Of a stretch of DNA of 5,481 bases, positions 1 through 5,394 are shown piece by piece. The stretch spans positions 1-5,481 of the forward strand of contig JAAXHR010000272.1 in NCBI GenBank assembly GCA_012270805.1. The letters run 5' to 3'. The stretch comes from Dehalococcoidia bacterium. Its GTDB lineage: Bacteria > Chloroflexota > Dehalococcoidia > Lucifugimonadales > Lucifugimonadaceae. Position numbers and translations under genes: made by a program. The notes under the pieces are model-generated. The model searched no databases, had not been told where the DNA came from, and saw nothing but the letters and a program-made list of their open reading frames with translations. Position 1 is the first letter of the stretch, and each line of letters opens with the position of its first letter.

Positions 1-170
1 ATGATGTAGAAACCGGTGATGATGAATATCTTTCCGGGATGTTCTAGCAATAGATCAGCGCACAGCTCCATGTATCCCTCGGGCATGTGCGGTTTCAGGG
101 ACGTCATGCCGCGCATGTCGTCTTGTAGAACGATGTCCTCAATGCGGGCAAAGGGGTCATTGGCGGTCAT
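1..170 (-). CDS. D-glutamate cyclase C-terminal-type protein (DUF4392), 5' part only
   Basis: This is the first 56 codons of a gene that continues past the left edge. The start is ATG at 170-168, reading MTANDPFARIEDIVLQ. The visible part contains DDMRGM near residues 17-22, a PHMPEGY segment near 28-34 and IFIITGFYI at about 48-56. This resembles the N-terminus of DUF4392, the family that forms the C-terminal half of mitochondrial D-glutamate cyclase (D-glutamate to 5-oxo-D-proline). The upstream DUF1445 gene matches the other half, which strengthens the call. The Shine-Dalgarno site is poor; a GTG three codons upstream (179-177) is an alternative start. The reading frame is open from the ATG back to the TAA of the upstream gene, so both genes share one frame. 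The family call rests on a short fragment; the pairing makes it fairly safe. Confidence 0.72.
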   Translation of the reverse strand, partial: MTANDPFARIEDIVLQDDMRGMTSLKPHMPEGYMELCADLLLEHPGKIFIITGFYI

Positions 171-176
171 CTTCGG

Positions 177-215
177 CACTCGCTTTCTGCAGGTTGAGTG
201 ATTTTCGATCGAGTG
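177..215. repeat. Short inverted repeat between the two D-glutamate cyclase genes
   Basis: CACTCG (177-182) and CGAGTG (210-215) are perfect 6-bp inverted arms around 27 nt. They span most of the gap between the DUF1445 stop and the DUF4392 start. The loop is long and no T-run follows, so it is not a convincing terminator. It may be chance. Confidence 0.2.
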
Positions 216-218
216 TCG

Positions 219-1025
219 TTACATCACCGCTAAATCTTCATCGTGCATGTCGGTGACGAACATGTATCCGGGTGAGTGGGTGATCATCAGCTCGGGCTTC
301 GACGCCATCGCCACGGCTTGAGGGGTTACGCCACAAGCCCAGAACATTGACACATCATCATCGGACTGCGGATCCCAAGCATCGCCGAAATCAGGCTTCG
401 ATAGGTCTTCGATGCCTATCTCGGCTGGGTCACCGATATGAACCGGCGCGCCGTGGACGGCGGGGAATCTGGAGGTGGCCTGCACTGCCCTGACAACTCT
501 TTCGCGGGGAACCCAACGGTGGGTGACGACCATAGGTCCACCGAATGGGCCGGCTGCTGCGGTCATGATGTTGGTCTTGTACATCGCGACGTTTTTGTCG
601 GTGCCGTAGTACGGAAGGTGAACACCGTTTCGGATAAGGGCGTGTTCGAATGTGAAACTGCAACCGAGCAGGAAGGTAACAAGGTCGCCGCGCCAATAGT
701 CAGAGATGTCGCTTGGTTCGTCAACGAGTTCTCCATGACGGTAGACACGGTACTGTGGCACGTCGCTGCGAATATCGGAACCAGGTGCGGAGAGTACGGC
801 CTCGGTCTGCCCTGCCTCAAGGACTTCGATCACTGGACAGGGTTTCGGGTTGCGCTGGCAGAAGACTAAGAACTCGAACGCGAGGTCCTTGGGCAGGATC
901 GCGACGTTGGTCTGGACGATATCGGGTGCCGCACCGGAAGTGGGCTGGGCGAATTCGCCGCTCCTCGATGCCATGCGGACATCCTTGCCGCTCATTGTGG
1001 TGGTGTCCATCGTCGTTGCGATCAT
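219..1025 (-). CDS. DUF1445/UPF0317 family protein, D-glutamate cyclase N-terminal-type (putative hydro-lyase)
   Basis: The protein has 268 residues and is strongly recognisable as UPF0317/DUF1445. Family-typical blocks occur in order: GAAPDIVQTNVAILP (31-45), AFEFLVFCQRNPKPCPVIEV (49-68), DYWRGDLVTFLLGCSFTFE (109-127), MYKTNI (148-153), GPFGGPMVV (159-167), TSRFPAVHGAPVHIGDP (184-200) and FWACGVTPQAVAM (228-240), then ITHSPGYMFVTD (248-259). Bacterial members are usually called putative hydro-lyases. In vertebrates this domain is fused to DUF4392 in D-glutamate cyclase, which makes 5-oxo-D-proline. The adjacent DUF4392 gene supports that reaction here. The length fits the family (about 265 residues). 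I chose ATG at 1025 because GGAG lies 7 nt upstream; a TTG six codons earlier lacks such a site. The first ~20 residues are threonine-rich and may be unimportant, and an internal ATG at 974 is possible. No signal peptide is seen, so it is probably cytoplasmic. Confidence 0.93.
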   Translation of the reverse strand: MIATTMDTTTMSGKDVRMASRSGEFAQPTSGAAPDIVQTNVAILPKDLAFEFLVFCQRNPKPCPVIEVLEAGQTEAVLSAPGSDIRSDVPQYRVYRHGELVDEPSDISDYWRGDLVTFLLGCSFTFEHALIRNGVHLPYYGTDKNVAMYKTNIMTAAAGPFGGPMVVTHRWVPRERVVRAVQATSRFPAVHGAPVHIGDPAEIGIEDLSKPDFGDAWDPQSDDDVSMFWACGVTPQAVAMASKPELMITHSPGYMFVTDMHDEDLAVM

Positions 1026-1032
1026 GTTGAAG

Positions 1033-1036
1033 CTCC
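1033..1036 (-). promoter_or_regulatory. Shine-Dalgarno site of the DUF1445 gene
   Basis: GGAG on the minus strand lies 7 nt before ATG 1025. It decides for this start over the in-frame TTG at 1043, which lies upstream of the site. Confidence 0.7.
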
Positions 1037-1098
1037 GTCGCAAAGCACTGTCAGGGGTTCCTCATTTGGATAGAGTCTATTCCCAACGTGGAAGTGAT

Positions 1099-1121
1099 GT
1101 GAGATGTGGCGAGCATCTCAC
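1099..1121. promoter_or_regulatory. Perfect 8-bp inverted repeat (operator or leader hairpin)
   Basis: GTGAGATG (1099-1106), a 7-nt centre and CATCTCAC (1114-1121) form a perfect dyad in the divergent promoter region, 29 bp before the Gfo/Idh start. As DNA it fits a dimeric repressor or activator site. As RNA it gives an 8-bp stem with a 7-nt loop, or 9 bp with a U-G pair, in the leader of the plus operon, 18 nt before the Shine-Dalgarno. No T-run follows, so it is not an intrinsic terminator. No regulator gene is visible in the window to pair it with. Confidence 0.5.
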
Positions 1122-1139
1122 GAAAGTTGCGTTCGCATT

Positions 1140-1144
1140 GGAGG
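1140..1144 (+). promoter_or_regulatory. Shine-Dalgarno site of the Gfo/Idh oxidoreductase gene
   Basis: GGAGG lies 6 nt before ATG 1151. It fixes the start there rather than at the in-frame GTG at 1106, which sits inside the inverted repeat. Confidence 0.8.
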
Positions 1145-1150
1145 ACAATC

Positions 1151-2101
1151 ATGTCGCTTAAGGTTGGGCTGGCGGGTTACGGCCGGCGCGGGCGCGGACA
1201 TATCCGAGCCATCAACGAGATAGAGGCGGCACGAATCACCTCGATTTCCGATCCAGTTGAGGACGCACGGGCGGCGGCGCTGGATGAATTGGGGGACGTG
1301 TCGGTCCATACATCGGTCGGTGAGATGGTCGATTCCGACGATGTGGACGCGGTGATAGTTACGGCACCCGCACACCTGAACAATGCGGTTGCGATGGAAG
1401 CGGTCGAACGAGGTCTACCGGTATTAATCGAAAAGCCTCCCGCGCTCTCCTTGGAAGGCGTAGTAGAACTTCGTGACGTCGCGCACCGAAGTGGATCGAA
1501 GGTGATGGTGGCGTTCAATCGCCGCTTTAATCCGCTGATTCGGGCGGCGATAGAAGTGATCCATGAACATGGATTGCTTCGGCAGATCGTCGCCGAGTTC
1601 CACAAAGATATTCATGACTTCACGGATGACCCGCGGTATTCGCCCGACATTTTCGATTTGATGCTGTTGGAATCGCCGATACATTCGGTCGATATCGTGA
1701 CGCATATGGCAGGAGCGGTGGTCTCGTCTACCAACGCGATAGTCAAGCGAACTGCGAGCCCGTATCGAGACGTCCATGCGGCACTGATCGAGTTCAAGAA
1801 CGAGGTGGTCTGCCAGTTCACCGCTGCGTATACCGCTGGTGGGAGATTGGAGCGATACGAACTGCACGGCGACTACGTCTCGGTCTATCTCGAAGGTGTA
1901 AATCAGGCTTGGGTATTGCGCGGCGGAGAACGGAGCGAGCTTGAAGCACCGGAAAAATACGAGAACGACGGAGTTGCGCAGGCGCGTTGTTTTGTCGAGA
2001 GCGTGGCCGCAGGGGCTGACTATCCGGAACCAGCGGCGACTCTTGACACTTCGGTTGCGACGTTACAGTTGTGTGAAGATATCCTGGGTAGTGAAGGTTA
2101 A
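1151..2101 (+). CDS. Gfo/Idh/MocA family NAD(P)-dependent oxidoreductase
   Basis: This 316-residue protein opens with a Rossmann fold. VGLAGYGRRGRGH at residues 5-17 contains GxGxxG at 9-14. The family signature lysine is in VLIEKP (EKP at 94-96), followed by VAFNRRFNP (120-128). The region ESPIHSVD (174-181) fits the catalytic H-x-x-D element of the family, with H178 and D181. The C-terminal part would be the alpha/beta substrate and dimerisation domain. Members oxidise or reduce sugars, inositols and their derivatives with NAD(P). The substrate cannot be read from sequence. As first gene of an operon containing a DgoD-like dehydratase, a sugar dehydrogenase feeding an aldonate or lactone is a reasonable inference. 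At 316 residues it is slightly shorter than many members (330-390), but it looks complete. Expression is probably controlled from the divergent region just upstream. Confidence 0.92.
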   Translation: MSLKVGLAGYGRRGRGHIRAINEIEAARITSISDPVEDARAAALDELGDVSVHTSVGEMVDSDDVDAVIVTAPAHLNNAVAMEAVERGLPVLIEKPPALSLEGVVELRDVAHRSGSKVMVAFNRRFNPLIRAAIEVIHEHGLLRQIVAEFHKDIHDFTDDPRYSPDIFDLMLLESPIHSVDIVTHMAGAVVSSTNAIVKRTASPYRDVHAALIEFKNEVVCQFTAAYTAGGRLERYELHGDYVSVYLEGVNQAWVLRGGERSELEAPEKYENDGVAQARCFVESVAAGADYPEPAATLDTSVATLQLCEDILGSEG

Positions 2102-2128
2102 ATCGAAAATACGTGAAAAATCTCAGAT

Positions 2129-2482
2129 ATGACTACTGCCGAACAATACAGGTCGACATCAATGCTTCTTTACGACCAAGCATTAGTCGAATTGGAAGCT
2201 GGTGACTATCTGCAAGCTTCTGAGAAGCTCTGGGGCGCGGCTGCTCAAGCACTGAAATCCGTGGCTGAACGGCGCGGCTGGAAACATGACTCACACGCCC
2301 AGTTCTACAACATCATGGCCGAAATCGAACGGGATGACAACACATCCGAACTCCGCAGAGATTTTGATTCAGCTGCCCAATTACATACCAATTTCTACGA
2401 GAACTGGTTGAACGAAGACCAGATCCGGTGGCGCGCCGAGGATGTTGGCCATTTCGTTGAAGAGTTGAACGGAATGAGTTAG
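2129..2482 (+). CDS. PaREP1-family, HEPN-like small protein
   Basis: The protein has 117 residues, is soluble and predicted all-helical. The run LVELEAGDYLQASEKLWGAA (19-38), then AQALKSVAERRG (39-50), SAAQLHTNFYENWL (81-94) and a closing EDVGHFVEEL (104-113) match PaREP1-type proteins. These are known mainly from archaea but also from Chloroflexota and other bacteria, and are related to the HEPN fold. Two spacings compatible with the HEPN R-x4-6-H motif can be seen (R48 to H53, R49 to H56). They sit nearer the middle of the protein than usual, so ribonuclease activity is not claimed. No partner nucleotidyltransferase gene adjoins it. It lies 27 nt after the oxidoreductase and is probably co-transcribed. 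No clear Shine-Dalgarno is seen, and base composition looks more AT-rich than its neighbours. The cellular role is unknown. Confidence 0.8.
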   Translation: MTTAEQYRSTSMLLYDQALVELEAGDYLQASEKLWGAAAQALKSVAERRGWKHDSHAQFYNIMAEIERDDNTSELRRDFDSAAQLHTNFYENWLNEDQIRWRAEDVGHFVEELNGMS

Positions 2483-2495
2483 AGGTCGCTCGCAG

Positions 2496-2501
2496 ATGTA
2501 G
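2496..2501 (+). other. In-frame start-stop (ATG-TAG) ahead of the dehydratase gene
   Basis: ATG at 2496-2498 is followed directly by TAG, in the frame of the dehydratase. From 2502 to the annotated ATG at 2547 the frame is open (TGAIDDTGYSYGTGD). AGAGG at 2481-2485 lies 10 nt before this ATG. It could be a minimal upstream start-stop element, a relic of a longer N-terminus broken by a nonsense mutation, or chance. Confidence 0.2.
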
Positions 2502-2546
2502 ACTGGTGCAATCGACGACACTGGCTACAGCTATGGAACAGGCGAC

Positions 2547-3698
2547 ATGAAGATATCGCGCGTTGATCAGTTTTCACCTCGGCAACGTACTCGGTTGGTT
2601 CGTATCACGACGGATACGGGCATAGAGGGGTGGGGAGAGAGCACGCTTGAGGGCAAGCATCTGTCGGTTCCGGCGGCGATCGAGGAGTTTTCTGGCTATC
2701 TGATTGGCAAGGACCCGCTTCGGATTGAGCATCACTGGCAACAGATGTATCGCTCCTCTTTCTTCCGCGGCGGAGCGCACAACATGTCGGCGATTGCGGG
2801 CATCGATACGGCTCTATGGGACATCGCGGGGAAGCACTACGGCGTGCCGAGTTACATGCTTTTAGGCGGCAACGTGCGTGATCGGATACGCGTGTACGCC
2901 CACTGGGGCATCCGCGATATGTCGGATGAAGCGTTGAGTGAGGCTCGCGAACGCTTGGACATGCTGAGCACCATGGGCTATACAGCCTATAAAGCCGGGC
3001 CTCCTGGCTTCTGGCGGGCTCACGAGCCGCCATCTCGTATTGACGAGTTTGTAGAAATGGCCTACACCATGCGTGAATGGGTCGGCGACGATGTGGAATT
3101 GTGCTTCGACTTCCACGGCAAGATGGCTCCGGGGATCGCGATTGAGGTCTGCAACGAACTCAAAGGTATGCGTCCGATGTTCGTCGAAGAGCCAGTTCCG
3201 CAGGAAAACGAGGATGCGCTGAAGCTGGTGTCGGATCATGTGCCCTTCCCTATCGCGACTGGCGAGCGCCTGCTCTCGCGATGGGAGTTCAGGCGAGTCA
3301 TCGAACAGCAGTGCGTCTCGCTGTTGCAGCCCGATGTCGCCCACTGCGGCGGCATCACGGAGTTGAAGAAGATCGCCAACTACGCCGAGGTGTATTACCA
3401 GCACATCATGCCGCACTGTGCCATCGGGCCATTGGCGCTCGCGGCGTGCATGACCGTAGACGCGGTTGTGCCCAACTTCCTGGTGCAGGAACAGGTCGAC
3501 CAAGCCCTCGGCAATGGCATCATCAAAAACGACTGGCAGGTCAAAGACGGCCACATCGAGCTTTGGAACGCGCCAGGTTTGGGTGTCGAGGTTGACGAGA
3601 GCGAGGCTATGAAGGTCTTTGACGGTGAAGCTACTGGCTATCATCGCGAATTGGGCGGTGAATCGTACTTCGAAGACGGATCTGTCGCCGACTGGTAG
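2547..3698 (+). CDS. Enolase-superfamily sugar-acid dehydratase, D-galactonate dehydratase-like
   Basis: The 383 residues are nearly the length of E. coli DgoD (382) and similar along the whole chain. The N-terminal capping domain includes TTDTGIEGWGES (21-32), YLIGKDP (51-57), YRSSFFRGG (68-76) and MSAIAGIDTALWDI (80-93). In the barrel, expected metal ligands are D188 (in FDFHG), E214 (in FVEEPV) and E240 (in ATGER). Likely acid/base histidines are H190 and H290 (MPHCAIGP), with E315 in VQEQ. The chain ends in GLGVEVDE (344-351) and DGSVADW, as in DgoD. The expected reaction is dehydration of a sugar acid to a 2-keto-3-deoxy acid, in the cytoplasm with Mg2+. Residues 151-165 differ clearly from my recollection of DgoD, so another aldonate may be the substrate. 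ATG 2547 matches the family's MKI start. The ribosome site is weak (AGG at 2540-2542). It is the third gene of the operon, 64 nt after the PaREP1 gene. Confidence 0.92.
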   Translation: MKISRVDQFSPRQRTRLVRITTDTGIEGWGESTLEGKHLSVPAAIEEFSGYLIGKDPLRIEHHWQQMYRSSFFRGGAHNMSAIAGIDTALWDIAGKHYGVPSYMLLGGNVRDRIRVYAHWGIRDMSDEALSEARERLDMLSTMGYTAYKAGPPGFWRAHEPPSRIDEFVEMAYTMREWVGDDVELCFDFHGKMAPGIAIEVCNELKGMRPMFVEEPVPQENEDALKLVSDHVPFPIATGERLLSRWEFRRVIEQQCVSLLQPDVAHCGGITELKKIANYAEVYYQHIMPHCAIGPLALAACMTVDAVVPNFLVQEQVDQALGNGIIKNDWQVKDGHIELWNAPGLGVEVDESEAMKVFDGEATGYHRELGGESYFEDGSVADW

Positions 3699-3710
3699 GC
3701 GTTTCTACCA
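3693..3710. repeat. Small inverted repeat across the dehydratase stop codon
   Basis: TGGTAG (3693-3698, containing the TAG stop) and CTACCA (3705-3710) are perfect 6-bp arms with a 6-nt loop. No T-run follows, so it is unlikely to terminate transcription. It ends 5 nt before the next gene's Shine-Dalgarno and could affect translation or mRNA processing between the two genes. Confidence 0.35.
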
Positions 3711-3715
3711 AAACT

Positions 3716-3720
3716 GGAGG
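3716..3720 (+). promoter_or_regulatory. Shine-Dalgarno site of the small membrane protein gene
   Basis: GGAGG lies 5 nt before ATG 3726. It is one of the strongest ribosome sites in the window and supports this short ORF as a real gene. Confidence 0.75.
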
Positions 3721-3725
3721 ACGGG

Positions 3726-4190
3726 ATGAACCTTGAGGTCGCCATCCTTGGCGGTTGGATAGCAACGATCGCGGCGATCATTTTCCTGCAGAGCTGGGAA
3801 GTAGCCCGACCGTCGCACGACCACGTCAGAATTGTCACGCTCATCGGTTCTGCATTCACGCCTAGACCGTTTCCGCAGCAGCTGATCGGGCGGGTGATAC
3901 TGTTCGTTGTCGGGATGTGCTACGGCATATTTACATCTGCGGTGCTGTACGCGTTTGAACTGGAAGCGGTTGGCTGGATATTCGGAATCGTCGTGGCGAT
4001 CCCGTTATGGATGTTGACGGGCATCAGCTTGACTTATTTCCGGTTGTTGCACCCGCGGATACGGAGCGGTGAGATGAAGGCTCCGGGACCATTCGCACTC
4101 GGTTACTCCCGGCAAAGCGCGGTGATGCTTTTGATCGCGCACCTGATTTTCGGCTTAGTGTGCGGGTTCGTTTACGGAACCATTGGCTGA
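3726..4190 (+). CDS. Small four-helix integral membrane protein, function unknown
   Basis: The protein has 154 residues with four predicted membrane helices at about 6-22, 53-77, 82-105 and 131-152. The loops carry positive charges (RPSHDH around 28-33, HPRIRSGEMK at 109-118). Short Gly-rich helices ending in HLIFGLVCGFVYG (139-151) resemble small, poorly characterised bacterial DUF membrane proteins such as the DUF6789 group. That resemblance is tentative. It has no transporter signature, no clear signal peptide beyond the first helix, and no catalytic motif. It follows the dehydratase by 27 nt and has a strong ribosome site, so it is most likely the last gene of the sugar-acid operon. A role in substrate uptake or membrane support is only a guess. 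Its stop codon is one base from the stop of the converging oxidase gene. Confidence 0.78.
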   Translation: MNLEVAILGGWIATIAAIIFLQSWEVARPSHDHVRIVTLIGSAFTPRPFPQQLIGRVILFVVGMCYGIFTSAVLYAFELEAVGWIFGIVVAIPLWMLTGISLTYFRLLHPRIRSGEMKAPGPFALGYSRQSAVMLLIAHLIFGLVCGFVYGTIG

Positions 4191-4191
4191 T

Positions 4192-5367
4192 TCAGGCGAA
4201 GACGTTACCGCCATACGCGGATTTCAGCAAGTCCCCTTCTTCAAATCTGCTGAAGCGTATTGAGGTCAAGTCGAACGTAGTCTCGTCGGCGTTGGTCGCA
4301 AGCTCCGCCAACGAACGACCGATGGCGGGTGACATCTTGAAACCGTGACCCGAGAAGCCAGCACCCACAACGAGATTTTCAACACCCGGAACATGGTCGA
4401 TTACCGGGTTCCAATCTGGAGTGACAGTGAATAGACCTGACCAGCCTCCGGCCCAAGTTGCGTTCTCGTATGCCGGGATGATTGCGGAGAATCTGGTCAT
4501 CGCTTCGATGGCAACTTCGGTGTCGACGCTTTGGTTGTAGGTATCGCGATCAACAGGGTCTTCGCGGTAGCCAAGCAACGAATATCCAGGGGTGTCTGGC
4601 CGTGCCGAGAGGCCGGTCATACCTTCGGCGATGGTTGGGTGAAATGGATCGGCGTTGTCGTTGAATCCGCTGTGGTGTTGCAGCCGGACCACTTGGTGTC
4701 TCACGGTGTGCAACGGGAGCGGCGCACCGACGTTTTCCAAGAACTCCATGTTCCACGGACCAGCAGTCAGGACGACTCGGTCGGCGAATATGTCGCCTTG
4801 ATCGGTTTTGACACCGATCGCGCGGTCATTGTCGACCAATACGTCGGTTACGGTTACACCCAACCTGACGATTGCCCCGCGATCACGTGCTGAAGTGGCG
4901 AACCCGCGTGTGACTAGATGCGAGTCGGCGAAGCCGGATTTTGGCTCCCAGACGACGCAATCGGTATTGTCGAAGCGCATGTAGGGCCACCGTTTCTCGG
5001 CTTCATCAACATCGAGAACTTCGGTGTCGATGCCTATCGACTGGGCCAATTCGACGTTTTGTTGAGCCGGGTTTCTATTGCCTGATCCTGGTACGAGGAT
5101 CCACTGGTTTTCCCGGTATCCGCTGGGCGAACCTGTGGTCTCTTCGAAATTGACCATCACCCCTCTGCTCCACCACGCCATCTCGCTCGTCAGACGATTG
5201 GAGTAATGCATGCGCAAGATGGTCATCGAGCGTCCGGTGGACCCGGATGCTAGAGTGTCGCGTTCGAGGAGGATGGTGTCTGTAATGCCAAGGTCGGCGA
5301 GGTAATGCAGCGTGGCACAACCCATGACACCGCCACCGATTACAACGGTGTCGAAGGATTCACTCAT
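4192..5367 (-). CDS. DAO-family FAD-dependent oxidoreductase (DadA / sarcosine oxidase beta-like)
   Basis: The 391-residue protein begins with the FAD-binding fold: VVIGGGVMG (8-16) gives GxGxxG, and the ribose-binding acid is E35 in LLERD. SGSTGRS (41-47), TAGPW (201-205) and the C-terminal VVGAGFSGHGFKMSPAIG (333-350) are classic for the glycine/D-amino-acid oxidase and sarcosine oxidase beta group. GGWSGLFTVTPDWNPVID (307-324) matches the segment that carries the flavin-linking cysteine in monomeric sarcosine oxidase. Here that position appears to be G311, so FAD is probably bound non-covalently. The expected reaction is oxidation of a secondary amine, N-methyl amino acid or D-amino acid to an imine; the substrate is not determined. 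ATG 5367 has GGGAG 7 nt upstream. A probable amidase gene ends 27 nt upstream, suggesting one operon. The length is normal and the gene is intact. Confidence 0.92.
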   Translation of the reverse strand: MSESFDTVVIGGGVMGCATLHYLADLGITDTILLERDTLASGSTGRSMTILRMHYSNRLTSEMAWWSRGVMVNFEETTGSPSGYRENQWILVPGSGNRNPAQQNVELAQSIGIDTEVLDVDEAEKRWPYMRFDNTDCVVWEPKSGFADSHLVTRGFATSARDRGAIVRLGVTVTDVLVDNDRAIGVKTDQGDIFADRVVLTAGPWNMEFLENVGAPLPLHTVRHQVVRLQHHSGFNDNADPFHPTIAEGMTGLSARPDTPGYSLLGYREDPVDRDTYNQSVDTEVAIEAMTRFSAIIPAYENATWAGGWSGLFTVTPDWNPVIDHVPGVENLVVGAGFSGHGFKMSPAIGRSLAELATNADETTFDLTSIRFSRFEEGDLLKSAYGGNVFA

Positions 5368-5374
5368 GGCGCGT

Positions 5375-5379
5375 CTCCC
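5375..5379 (-). promoter_or_regulatory. Shine-Dalgarno site of the FAD oxidoreductase gene
   Basis: GGGAG on the minus strand, inside the purine run AAGAGGGAGA, lies 7 nt before ATG 5367 and fixes that start. Confidence 0.7.
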
Positions 5380-5394
5380 TCTTGATTGGCGTTC

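Larger units (their letters stand above)
1026..1150. promoter_or_regulatory. Divergent intergenic promoter region
   Basis: This 125-bp gap separates the minus-strand D-glutamate cyclase genes from the plus-strand sugar-acid operon, so it must hold promoters in both directions. A weak plus-strand candidate is CTGTCA (1048-1053) and TAGAGT (1071-1076) with 17-bp spacing; each hexamer matches 4 of 6 consensus bases. On the minus strand TAGACT (1079-1074) is an equally weak -10 candidate, and no good -35 was seen. A small odd-symmetry dyad, ATAGA-G-TCTAT (1070-1080), overlaps both -10 candidates. The elements are tentative; the location is firm. Confidence 0.5.

Noticed and set aside
16..201. Plus-strand ORF of 61 codons at the left edge
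   Set aside because: It is rich in Ser and Met, has no good ribosome site, and is antisense to the DUF4392 start region, which has a recognisable protein sequence.
438..869. Plus-strand ORF of 143 codons
   Set aside because: It is antisense to the clear DUF1445 gene, and its translation matches no known motif.
1026..1043. TTG start for the DUF1445 protein
   Set aside because: The good GGAG site at 1036-1033 serves the ATG at 1025 and lies inside the would-be extension.
1106..1150. Upstream GTG start for the Gfo/Idh protein
   Set aside because: The GTG lies in the inverted repeat and the added residues precede the Rossmann start; GGAGG directly upstream of ATG 1151 is far better.
1424..1867. 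Minus-strand ORFs inside the Gfo/Idh gene (also 1177-1605)
   Set aside because: They are shadows of a strongly supported oxidoreductase frame with no domain similarity of their own.
2862..3644. Long minus-strand ORF of 260 codons
   Set aside because: It lies wholly antisense to the well-supported dehydratase gene, has no recognisable domain, and is a side effect of codon bias in the real frame.
4165..4181. GGTTC-N7-GAACC hairpin as terminator of the oxidase transcript
   Set aside because: The stem is only 5 bp, there is no T-run on either side, and it lies inside the membrane protein's coding sequence.
2102..5394. Three intergenic gaps of exactly 27 nt (2102-2128, 3699-3725, 5368-5394)
   Set aside because: The three sequences share no motif, so the equal length looks like coincidence.
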